Assembly (NCBI GenBank): GCA_017614155.1
Contig: JAGACK010000016.1
Span: forward strand, 1 to 62,117
Direction of reading: 5' to 3'
Length of the DNA stretch: 62,117 nt
Source: Lachnospiraceae bacterium
GTDB lineage: Bacteria; Bacillota; Clostridia; Lachnospirales; Lachnospiraceae
Below are positions 34,456-42,448 of this stretch, in pieces. Positions within the stretch are counted from its first letter, which is position 1, and every line of letters begins with the position of its first letter. The translations under genes and the position numbers were made by a program. The notes under the pieces are model-generated. The model saw only the letters and a list, made by a program, of their open reading frames with translations, did not search any database and had not been told where the DNA came from.

Positions 34456-36459
34456 CTATTTTTTGTTTACCTTCTCGATCGCTGCAAGATTCGGCCTGAT
34501 CTTTTGGGCTATGTCATTGTTTTTTATCGTATTCACATATTTTGAGACATATCTGTAAAGGGTAGCCCTGTATTCTTCGGGGGTTATCTCTCCCTTTTCA
34601 ACTCCTGCCAGACCCTTTTCCCAGCTTGCGGTCATCTTCGGCTCGAGCATGTTTGGCAGAGTGTTCAGCACTATCTCGTATATCATCTCTCCTATTTTCC
34701 GTGGTGTCAGGACCTGGGTCTTTTTGTTGAGGTTCAGGTAGCCTATCCTGACAAGCTTTTCAATGATGCCGGCCCTTGTCGCCGAAGTTCCGATGCCTGC
34801 ACCTTTTATCTGGGCGCGTAGTTCCTCGTCCTCAATAAGCTGCCCCGCGTTTTCCATTGCAAGGACCATCGAGCCTGATGTATACCTTTTCGGAGGGGTC
34901 GTCTTTCCTTCTTTTATTGCAAAAGAACCGATATTTACTATGTCCCCCTTGTGCAGGCTGTGGATCAGATTTAAGAGTCCTTCGCTGTCTGAAACAGGAT
35001 CCTCTTCCTGCTGATCATCATTTTCTTCCTTTTCCTTCTCTTTTTCGTTTTCTTTTCTTGCAACCTCAAGAAAACCGGGATCTTTCAGTATCTTTACATT
35101 TGAAAAGAATTTTTCCTTCCCGGCCTGGAGCGTCAGCGATGCCTTTTCATAAACGGCAGGCGGATAAAAGATCGAAAGAAAGCGCCTTGCGATCAGGTCA
35201 TAGATTTTCTTCTGAAGTTCTGACATATTATTCAGGCTTGAAAGGTTTCCGGTAGGAATGATCGCATAGTGGTCAGTCACTTTGCTGTCATCAACATACT
35301 GTGTTTTTTCAAGCCCCTTATAAAGGCCTTCGTCTCTGATTCTTAACACAAAATCCTTCACGGGTGTGTATTTATACAGACCGGACAGATTCTTTGTTAT
35401 CTCCTTTGATACAGCTGTCGTAAGGACTCTCGCATCCGTCCTCGGATAAGTCGTAAGCTTGTTCTCATAGAGGGTCTGTACTGCATCAAGGGTCTCATCA
35501 GGACTTATCTTGAACCGTTTTGAGCATTCTGCCTGAAGCTCCGCCAGATTAAATAATAAGGGCGCTTTTTTCTTTTCCTCCGATATGTCGCTTTTGAAAA
35601 CCATGGCGGATTTGTATTCCGACATCTCTTCGATGAAAGCTTCGGCGTCTGCTTTTTCCTTAAAGCCTTTCTCGTTATAAAGCTTTGGCGATTCAAAATA
35701 TCCGGAGCCCTTTACGGCCTTCCATGCGCCCTCAAAGCTTTGGTCGTCCTTTTCAAAAGCCGCATTTATCTTGAAGAACGGAGTCTCCTTAAAATCTCTT
35801 ATCTCACGTTCTCTTTTGACGACCATGCCCAGGACACAGGTCATAACCCTTCCTACGGCGATGGCGGTATATTTTTTTGTGCCTGCCGATTCGTTCAGCA
35901 TCCTTCCGTATTTGACCGACAGAGCTCTGGAGAAGTTGATACCCATGGAATAGTCTTCAATGCCGCGCATGATCCCTGCATTTGCCAGGTTCCTGTAATC
36001 CTCATAGGGCTTTGCTTCGTTTATCCCGCGCAGGATCTCTTCCTCGGTGGTCGAATCTATCCAGACACGCTTTTCTTCAAGTCCTTCCCTGACACCGGCT
36101 TTTTTCCTGATCAGTTCCTCAATGACCTGTCCTTCGCGTCCGGAGTCTCCGGCCCACAGCACCAGATCGACATCCTTGCGGTGCAGGCAGTCATTCACGG
36201 TTTTATATTGTTTTTTCACATTGGGGATGACATCATAGAGGTATTCTTCCGGCAGAAAGGGAAGATCCTTCAGAGACCATTTCTTCAGCTTCGGATCATA
36301 GCTTTCGGGATAAAGCATCTCTACCAGGTGCCCTACACACCAGGTAATGCAGTATGCATCATTTTCTATCAGTCCGTTGCCGTTGCCTCTGACATTGAGT
36401 ATCCTTGCGTATTCACGCGCGACCGAGGGCTTTTCGGTTATTATCAAGGTCTTGCCCAA
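34456..36459 (-). CDS. topB: DNA topoisomerase III (type IA)
   Basis: The 667-residue protein is a type IA topoisomerase of the TopB kind. The Toprim domain (LIITEKPSVAREYARIL, LWAGDSGREGQVIEEL with the DxGRE form common in TopB) is followed by the toroid, with the catalytic Tyr338 in LTTYPRTDARVL. A Glu/Lys-rich insertion (about 470-495) interrupts the C-terminal half. There is no C-terminal zinc finger, so it is the minimal form. It relaxes and decatenates single-stranded or negatively supercoiled DNA. The start overlaps the upstream beta-lactamase-like gene by 16 bases. No clear terminator follows before the eno promoter. Confidence 0.92.
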   Translation of the reverse strand: MGKTLIITEKPSVAREYARILNVRGNGNGLIENDAYCITWCVGHLVEMLYPESYDPKLKKWSLKDLPFLPEEYLYDVIPNVKKQYKTVNDCLHRKDVDLVLWAGDSGREGQVIEELIRKKAGVREGLEEKRVWIDSTTEEEILRGINEAKPYEDYRNLANAGIMRGIEDYSMGINFSRALSVKYGRMLNESAGTKKYTAIAVGRVMTCVLGMVVKREREIRDFKETPFFKINAAFEKDDQSFEGAWKAVKGSGYFESPKLYNEKGFKEKADAEAFIEEMSEYKSAMVFKSDISEEKKKAPLLFNLAELQAECSKRFKISPDETLDAVQTLYENKLTTYPRTDARVLTTAVSKEITKNLSGLYKYTPVKDFVLRIRDEGLYKGLEKTQYVDDSKVTDHYAIIPTGNLSSLNNMSELQKKIYDLIARRFLSIFYPPAVYEKASLTLQAGKEKFFSNVKILKDPGFLEVARKENEKEKEKEENDDQQEEDPVSDSEGLLNLIHSLHKGDIVNIGSFAIKEGKTTPPKRYTSGSMVLAMENAGQLIEDEELRAQIKGAGIGTSATRAGIIEKLVRIGYLNLNKKTQVLTPRKIGEMIYEIVLNTLPNMLEPKMTASWEKGLAGVEKGEITPEEYRATLYRYVSKYVNTIKNNDIAQKIRPNLAAIEKVNKK

Positions 36460-38210
36460 AGTATGTTCTCTCCGATCTTTTCATTTGTGTCTTTTCTGTA
36501 TCCGGTCACCGTATCAGTGATATCGTGCAGGCCTGCTTCTTTCAGGGACATATCCGTTCCCCGTGTTTCCGAAAGCTCGATCTTTATCCGCTCAAAGCCG
36601 TCCTTGAAAAAGAAGCGCAGATATCTTTTGCTGTCTGCTTCAATAAAGGCTGCTTCCACCTTCAGGCACAGATCGTCATCCTCATCTCTTGAAAAGCCGC
36701 CTATCCCGGACACCAGATATATCTCCCCCTTGAAATTCATTACCGCGTATCTGTCCCTGTCGTGTGACAGGAAAAGGTCATTCGTCCTGCCGCCTTCGGT
36801 CAGGTGAATGACAAGGCCCCTGTGATCCTTTTCAAAGGATACCTCCTTCAGTCCTGATGTGTGATTATTCTGGATATACTGAAGAAAATGAGGCATAAAT
36901 CCGGCAGTACTGCCCGAAAGCACATAGGAATGATCATTGAGGCATTCACACAGCCTGTCAAAAGGAAGGACTGTCTTTGTAACGGGTTTTCTTGTACGCC
37001 AGCCTCCGCGCTTTATCCTTATCTTACGGTTTCTTTTTTCAAATGAGGACAATAAGGACGACAATGAAAGAAAGCTGCTCCTGTTTTCGACCAGAAACGC
37101 CGGCGGGTTGTAGACGGATCCGAAATAGGAATTGACAAGATCATTGACTCTTCTGTCAAGACCGCTTCTGTCGCCTGCATTTATCACGATTACGATCTCG
37201 TTCTGAGAAAAGACAAAGCATTTCTGCATCATTATTCCCGAAAAGAGCAGGTCTCCTTCCTTTGCGCCGGTCCAGACATGATAGCCGTAACCGTACGGAA
37301 GGTCGCCTTCCGGACTGAAGGCGCAGGCAATGGATCTTTTCATCCATACTTCGGAAACGATACGTTTTTCGCTGTATATGCCTCTGTTAAGATACAGCAT
37401 TCCTATCTTTGCAATATCCTCAGGATACATAAACAGTCCCCAGCCGCCTTTGGTAATGCCGTTTGGACATCTTTCCCAGATAAAGGAAGTTATTCCCAGG
37501 GGATCAAAAAGCCTGGTTTTTAAGAATTCGTCCATGGGTAGCTTTGTTATGGCTGTTACCGCGGCAGAAAGGATGTATGTGTTCAGGGAATTGTATTCAA
37601 ACCTTGTGCCGGGTTCAAAATGAAGGGGCGCGTCAAAGAACATCCCGGCCCAGTCGTTACCGGAAAAGATCTTTTCTTCATCAAAGACTGTTCCGGAGGA
37701 CATGGTCAGAAGATCATGAATCGTTATGTTTTTCAGTTTGAGTGAATTCAGGAAGGATATTTTCGATCCGAAAACATCGGTAAGTCTTGTTTCGCAAGTC
37801 AGCTTCCCTTCATCGCAGAGAATGCCGACGGCTATATTCGTGATGCTTTTTGCGATTCCGTGACAGGAGTGCCATGTACCTTTAAGGTATGGTGCAAAAG
37901 AGGCTTCAGCTATGATCTTTCCTTTGCGAAGCATCAGAAAATGATGCAGGTCGCAGGAAAGACCGGTCAGTTCTTTCAGGAAATCACTGATATAAAGTGA
38001 AGAAACCCCGACACTTTCCGGGGTAACTATGGGCAGGCCGGCTCCTGTTTTTGTTCTTATCTCACAGGCCCTTGTTTTCCAGGGCTCATAATCTGCCTTC
38101 ATCGGACTGCTGTCCATGGCAATAAGGGCTTTTTTTTCGAGGGCGGCAACGCTGTTTTTATCTGAAGGCGTGGGCATGGATCTCTCCTTTGAATCTATGA
38201 TGCCTGTCAT
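36444..38210 (-). CDS. Beta-lactamase/PBP-fold protein with altered SxxK motif
   Basis: The 588-residue protein has the class C beta-lactamase/DD-peptidase fold (PF00144) in residues about 60-370. Visible features are CDEGKLTCETRLTDV, IHDLLTMSSG, FEPGTRFEYNSLNTYILS (Y206, N207, S208), DPLGITSF and GYGYHVWTG. The SxxK motif, normally the catalytic Ser and Lys, reads G118-I-A-K121 (CHGIAKSITNIAVG): the Lys is kept but the Ser is Gly, confirmed on the nucleotides. It is therefore probably not a standard serine hydrolase. About 200 further C-terminal residues are unrecognised. No signal peptide is seen, so it looks cytoplasmic. It overlaps the EAL gene by ATGA (38207-38210). Confidence 0.75.
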   Translation of the reverse strand: MTGIIDSKERSMPTPSDKNSVAALEKKALIAMDSSPMKADYEPWKTRACEIRTKTGAGLPIVTPESVGVSSLYISDFLKELTGLSCDLHHFLMLRKGKIIAEASFAPYLKGTWHSCHGIAKSITNIAVGILCDEGKLTCETRLTDVFGSKISFLNSLKLKNITIHDLLTMSSGTVFDEEKIFSGNDWAGMFFDAPLHFEPGTRFEYNSLNTYILSAAVTAITKLPMDEFLKTRLFDPLGITSFIWERCPNGITKGGWGLFMYPEDIAKIGMLYLNRGIYSEKRIVSEVWMKRSIACAFSPEGDLPYGYGYHVWTGAKEGDLLFSGIMMQKCFVFSQNEIVIVINAGDRSGLDRRVNDLVNSYFGSVYNPPAFLVENRSSFLSLSSLLSSFEKRNRKIRIKRGGWRTRKPVTKTVLPFDRLCECLNDHSYVLSGSTAGFMPHFLQYIQNNHTSGLKEVSFEKDHRGLVIHLTEGGRTNDLFLSHDRDRYAVMNFKGEIYLVSGIGGFSRDEDDDLCLKVEAAFIEADSKRYLRFFFKDGFERIKIELSETRGTDMSLKEAGLHDITDTVTGYRKDTNEKIGENILWARP

Positions 38211-39943
38211 ATTGCGGCTTCAAGGACAATCTTTTCAAAATCCTTCTCTGTCATCGGCTTTCCCAAAAGATAACCCTGGATGTTGTCACAGTTGATCTTT
38301 TTGAGAAAATCCATCTGCCCTTCCTCTTCTACGCCCTCGGCGATCGTTTCAAGACCCAGCCGTCTGACCATGTTCACGACTGATTCGGTTATGATCCCCG
38401 TGGTATCATCCGAGATTACGGTATCAATAAAACTCTTGTCGATCTTCAGGGTGCTGATAGGAAGCGAACGCAGGTATGAAAGAGAAGAAAAACCGGTGCC
38501 GAAATCATCAAGCGCGATCTTCAGTCCGAACTGTCGCATCCTTGATACTTTTTCGATTATCTCTGAGGTTTTTTCTATGAGTACACTTTCCGTTATCTCG
38601 ATCTCGATATTTTCGGGATCGATCTTCGCGGATCGAAGGAACATGATAAGGTCATCCACAAAACTGTCTTTTTTCAGCTGTATCGCGGAGATATTAATGG
38701 ACATAATGCCGTTAAAATTATATTTCTGACGCCATTCCTCAAGCTTCGACACGGCGGTTCGTATGACCCACTGTCCTATCGGTATGATTCCGCCGCTTTT
38801 TTCGGCAAGCGGAATGAATTTCATGGGGGGAATGTAACTGCCGTCATGCTCCTTCCAGCGGATCAGCGCCTCACATCCACGAAGCTGGCCTGTGCTCACA
38901 TTGTACTGGGGCTGGTAAAAGAGAACGAAATTCTGCATCAGTATGGCATCCTGAAGGCGCTTTTCAACTTCGAAGCTCTCAAGGAATTTTTTCATCATCG
39001 TCGTATCAAAGTAGTGTATCTTCTCACGGTCTGAATCCTTTGCGGCATAAACACAGATCTCGGCATTCTGAAGCACGCCGAGCCCGGTGTCTGCCGAATC
39101 CGGAAAGACTGCGACACCGACCGTTACTGAAAGATAGATCTCGTCCTTATTGCTGAGGATGAAAGGTTTTTTGAGACGTTCCCGTATCTTTTCGACAACA
39201 GCTTCAATGCTTGCGTCTTTACCGGGATCATATACTGATATAACAAACACATCCGTGCCGAAACGGCCTACGGTTATCCTCTCATTGTTGAACGAGGAAA
39301 GGTACTGTCCGAAGAGCATAATAAGCTCATCACCGTAGACAAGGCCCAAAGAATCATTGATCCTTTTGAAAGAATCGATATCCACGAGCGCAACATGCAT
39401 GGGAACATGTTCTTCGCGGGCCTTTTCCACTCTGTCATTTAACTGTTCGATGAAAAAATTTCTGTTGATCAGACCGGTCTGATTATCATAATAGGCAAGA
39501 TATGTCAGTTCATCCTTTTGAACCTTCAGTCGCGTGATGTTCCTGAAGCATACATACTTTTCGACAGGAAAGCCTTCGTCGTCGCGTATCGTGAAGGCAT
39601 TTATCTCGATCCATTTTCTGCCGGTCTTCAGGGCGAATTCCTTTGTGATAATATCGGCATTTTTTTCGGGATCTGTCGAAAGGATATCCATGACAGTGTC
39701 TGCTTCCTCTGCTTTTATCACATCACGGATGAGGGCTATGTCGTCAATGGTGTTCACATCAACGCCAAGCATCCCGGCAAAATTTCCTACACAGTGGAAA
39801 TTGCCGTTTTCAAATCCGTAACAGAAATAAGCATTTCCGGATACATCCAGAAACTTGTCAAAGATATGCTTGTCCAGGCTCAGCTGTCTGTTTTCTTCTT
39901 TCAAAAGGTCGAACTGATAAACAAGAGAAGCGTTATCTTGCAT
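38207..39943 (-). CDS. PAS/degenerate-GGDEF/EAL protein, probable c-di-GMP phosphodiesterase
   Basis: The 578-residue protein has a short N-terminal coiled segment, a PAS-like domain (about 25-140), a GGDEF-type domain (about 145-310) and an EAL domain (about 320-575). The cyclase motif is altered: GRFGTDVF stands where RxGGDEF is expected. The EAL residues are intact: E358 in GCEALIRW, N417 in SINISA, the EIEITES acids near 448-452, D479-D480 in ALDDFGTGFSSL, K500, E536 in IAEGVE and Q556. It probably hydrolyses c-di-GMP. It overlaps asd by 11 bases and the downstream beta-lactamase-like gene by four, so it is embedded in the argH-asd transcript. Confidence 0.88.
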   Translation of the reverse strand: MQDNASLVYQFDLLKEENRQLSLDKHIFDKFLDVSGNAYFCYGFENGNFHCVGNFAGMLGVDVNTIDDIALIRDVIKAEEADTVMDILSTDPEKNADIITKEFALKTGRKWIEINAFTIRDDEGFPVEKYVCFRNITRLKVQKDELTYLAYYDNQTGLINRNFFIEQLNDRVEKAREEHVPMHVALVDIDSFKRINDSLGLVYGDELIMLFGQYLSSFNNERITVGRFGTDVFVISVYDPGKDASIEAVVEKIRERLKKPFILSNKDEIYLSVTVGVAVFPDSADTGLGVLQNAEICVYAAKDSDREKIHYFDTTMMKKFLESFEVEKRLQDAILMQNFVLFYQPQYNVSTGQLRGCEALIRWKEHDGSYIPPMKFIPLAEKSGGIIPIGQWVIRTAVSKLEEWRQKYNFNGIMSINISAIQLKKDSFVDDLIMFLRSAKIDPENIEIEITESVLIEKTSEIIEKVSRMRQFGLKIALDDFGTGFSSLSYLRSLPISTLKIDKSFIDTVISDDTTGIITESVVNMVRRLGLETIAEGVEEEGQMDFLKKINCDNIQGYLLGKPMTEKDFEKIVLEAAI

Positions 39944-41015
39944 TTATATAACCCTTTGCTTTCAACAGCTCCGCACAGAGTACTGCTCCGCCTGCAGCAC
40001 CGCGCACGGTGTTGTGTGATAAACCGACGAACTTGTAATCAAAGATGGTATCGGGACGCAGCCTTCCTACAGATATCCCAAACCCGTTTTCAAAATCCAC
40101 ATCTTTTGTGACCTGCGGTCTGTCATCATCTGAAAGATACTGGATAAACTGTTTCGGAGCAGAAGGAAGGGCGAGTCGCTGGGGCTCTCCGCTGAAATTA
40201 ACAAGCCTGTCAATAAGATCTTCCTTTTGCGGCTTTTTATCGAAATCAACAAAAACGCTTGCGGTATGTCCGTTCAGAACCGGTACGCGGATACACTGGC
40301 TTGTGATCCGGGGTCCGTCAGCGCTGACTATCTCATCATTTTTTATGGTTCCGAAGATCTTTAAGGGCTCCTTTTCGCTCTTTTCTTCTTCTCCGTTTAT
40401 GAAGGGGATAACATTTCCGAGCATCTCGGGCCAGTCCTTAAAGTTCTTTCCGGCTCCGGATATTGCCTGATAGGTTGAAACAACGACCCTTGTGGGCACA
40501 AACTCACGCCATGCGAAAAGAACGGGAGCATATGACTGTATAGAGCAGTTTGGTTTGACCGCGATAAATCCGCGGCTGGTACCTAAACGTTTTTTCTGTA
40601 CATCGATTATCGCGGCATGTTCGGGATTGATCTCCGGTACGATCATCGGAACATCTTTCGTCCATCTGTGGGCAGAATTGTTTGATACAACTGGGGTCTC
40701 CGCTTTTGCATACTTCTCTTCTATCGCCCTAATCTCATCTTTTGACATGTCGACTGCAGAAAAACAGAAATCAATATCCTTTATGACATTCTCAACATCG
40801 CTGACATCCTTTACGACGATATCCTTTACGCCTTCAGGTATGGGCTCTTCGAGCTTCCAGCGATCTTTGACACATTCGATATAGGTCTTTCCTGCGCTTC
40901 TGGGACTTGCTGCAATCGTTTTCACTTCAAACCACGGATGATCGGAAAGCAGAGATATGAATCTTTGTCCAACCATTCCGGTTCCGCCGAGTATGGCAAC
41001 TCTTAATTTTTCCAT
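39933..41015 (-). CDS. asd: Aspartate-semialdehyde dehydrogenase (archaeal/fungal type)
   Basis: The 360-residue protein reduces aspartyl phosphate to aspartate semialdehyde, the branch point to Lys, Met, Thr and diaminopimelate. The NADP motif LGGTGMVGQRFISLL, the catalytic-Cys motif VKPNCSIQSYAP and the C-terminal GLSHNTVRGAAGGAVLCAELL are clear. Sequence and length fit the archaeal/fungal-type Asd common in Lachnospiraceae. A GAGGAGG site precedes the ATG. It follows argH by 22 bases, with a 17-base perfect palindrome at the junction (41032-41048). Confidence 0.94.
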   Translation of the reverse strand: MEKLRVAILGGTGMVGQRFISLLSDHPWFEVKTIAASPRSAGKTYIECVKDRWKLEEPIPEGVKDIVVKDVSDVENVIKDIDFCFSAVDMSKDEIRAIEEKYAKAETPVVSNNSAHRWTKDVPMIVPEINPEHAAIIDVQKKRLGTSRGFIAVKPNCSIQSYAPVLFAWREFVPTRVVVSTYQAISGAGKNFKDWPEMLGNVIPFINGEEEKSEKEPLKIFGTIKNDEIVSADGPRITSQCIRVPVLNGHTASVFVDFDKKPQKEDLIDRLVNFSGEPQRLALPSAPKQFIQYLSDDDRPQVTKDVDFENGFGISVGRLRPDTIFDYKFVGLSHNTVRGAAGGAVLCAELLKAKGYINAR

Positions 41016-41037
41016 AATATTCCTCCTCTTTTGCAGA

Positions 41038-42447
41038 TCAGATCTGCATATCCGAATACTCTTCCGCTCCCTTTTTCAGATAATCATCATAATAAGCGAT
41101 GATCTTTTCCATGCTTTCAATGCCGGGGGCACCGTATGTGCTCCTCTTTTCAACGCAGGTCCTCAAGGATATGGCTTCATATATGTCTTCTTCAAAAGCT
41201 TCACTTTCTTCTTTATAATCCGAAAGGGAGAGTCCGTCAAGTGATGTGGAAAGAGAGATGGCCTTTAATACAAGCCTTCCGGATATGCTGTGGGCATCTC
41301 TGAAGGGGATCCCTTTCTTTACAAGATAATCGGCAACATCAGTGGCATTTGTGAACCCCTGTTTTGCACTTTCTTCCATTACAGCATTATTAAAATGCAT
41401 CGTTGAAAGCATTCCGTTGAACTCACGCAGACAGTCGGTCACTGTTTTCATTGCATCAAAAGCCGGTTCCTTGTCCTCCTGCATATCCTTGTCATAGGCC
41501 AACGGAATGCCTTTCATGGTTGTCAGAAGGGACATCAGCGATCCGTACACCCTGCCGGTCTTGCCTCTGACAAGCTCGGCTATGTCCGGATTCTTTTTCT
41601 GAGGCATGATGGATGATCCGGTCGAATACCTGTCATCTATTTCAACAAAGCCGTAATCGTTGCTGTTCCATATGATGATCTCTTCGCAGAACCTTGAAAG
41701 ATGCATCATAATGATACTCAGAGCCGAAAGAAATTCGATCAGATAATCCCTGTCAGAGACCGAATCCATCGAATTTCTGGTAGGGCCTCTGTCAAAAAGC
41801 AGAAGCCGGGCCGTATATTCACGGTCAAGAGGATAGGTCGTCCCTGCTAAAGCACCGGAGCCTAACGGACAGGTGTTCATACGGTTCATGATACTGTCCA
41901 GACGCTCTCTGTCTCTTATGAACATCTCAAAATACGCGCTCATATGATGCGACAGGGTCACGGGCTGTGCTTTCTGCAGATGGGTGAAACCCGGCATAAA
42001 GGTCTGTGTATTGTTTTTTATTATCCCCAAAAGTGTTTTCTGAAGATCAAATATTCCCCTGTCCGTAAGCTTTATCTGATTCCTGGTATAAAGCTTCATG
42101 TCAAGAGCTACCTGATCGTTGCGGCTCCTGCCGGTATGGAGCTTTTTGCCCGCATCTCCGATCCTTGAAGTCAGCACGCTTTCAACAAAACTGTGGATGT
42201 CCTCATACTCATCAGTTATGTGAAGGGCATCCGTTTCGAGATCTTCGCGTATCTTTATCAGGCCCTCTATGATCTTTTCGCTTTCATCGGCGGGAATGAT
42301 GCCGCATTTTCCGAGCATCTTTGCATGCGCTATGCTTCCGGCGATATCCTCGCGGTACATTTTTTTGTCAAAAGACGAGGAAGCATTGAATTCATATGCA
42401 GACCTGTCGGTCGCGGACGTAAATCGTCCTCCCCACAACTGCGCCAT
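41038..42447 (-). CDS. argH: Argininosuccinate lyase
   Basis: The 469-residue protein splits argininosuccinate to arginine and fumarate, the last step of arginine synthesis. It starts MAQLWGGRFTSATDRSAYEF. Family signatures are HTGRSRNDQVALDMKL, FTHLQKAQPVTLSHH and the fumarase/ASL signature GSSIMPQKKNPD. A strong AAGGAG site overlaps the end of the upstream repeat-protein gene, whose stop lies one base before the ATG, so the two are translationally linked. No argG is present in the window. Confidence 0.96.
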   Translation of the reverse strand: MAQLWGGRFTSATDRSAYEFNASSSFDKKMYREDIAGSIAHAKMLGKCGIIPADESEKIIEGLIKIREDLETDALHITDEYEDIHSFVESVLTSRIGDAGKKLHTGRSRNDQVALDMKLYTRNQIKLTDRGIFDLQKTLLGIIKNNTQTFMPGFTHLQKAQPVTLSHHMSAYFEMFIRDRERLDSIMNRMNTCPLGSGALAGTTYPLDREYTARLLLFDRGPTRNSMDSVSDRDYLIEFLSALSIIMMHLSRFCEEIIIWNSNDYGFVEIDDRYSTGSSIMPQKKNPDIAELVRGKTGRVYGSLMSLLTTMKGIPLAYDKDMQEDKEPAFDAMKTVTDCLREFNGMLSTMHFNNAVMEESAKQGFTNATDVADYLVKKGIPFRDAHSISGRLVLKAISLSTSLDGLSLSDYKEESEAFEEDIYEAISLRTCVEKRSTYGAPGIESMEKIIAYYDDYLKKGAEEYSDMQI

Positions 42448-42448
42448 C

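Noticed and set aside
35740-36807. 355-aa plus-strand frame
   Set aside because: It lies opposite topB and the beta-lactamase-like gene, lacks a ribosome site and has no family motifs.
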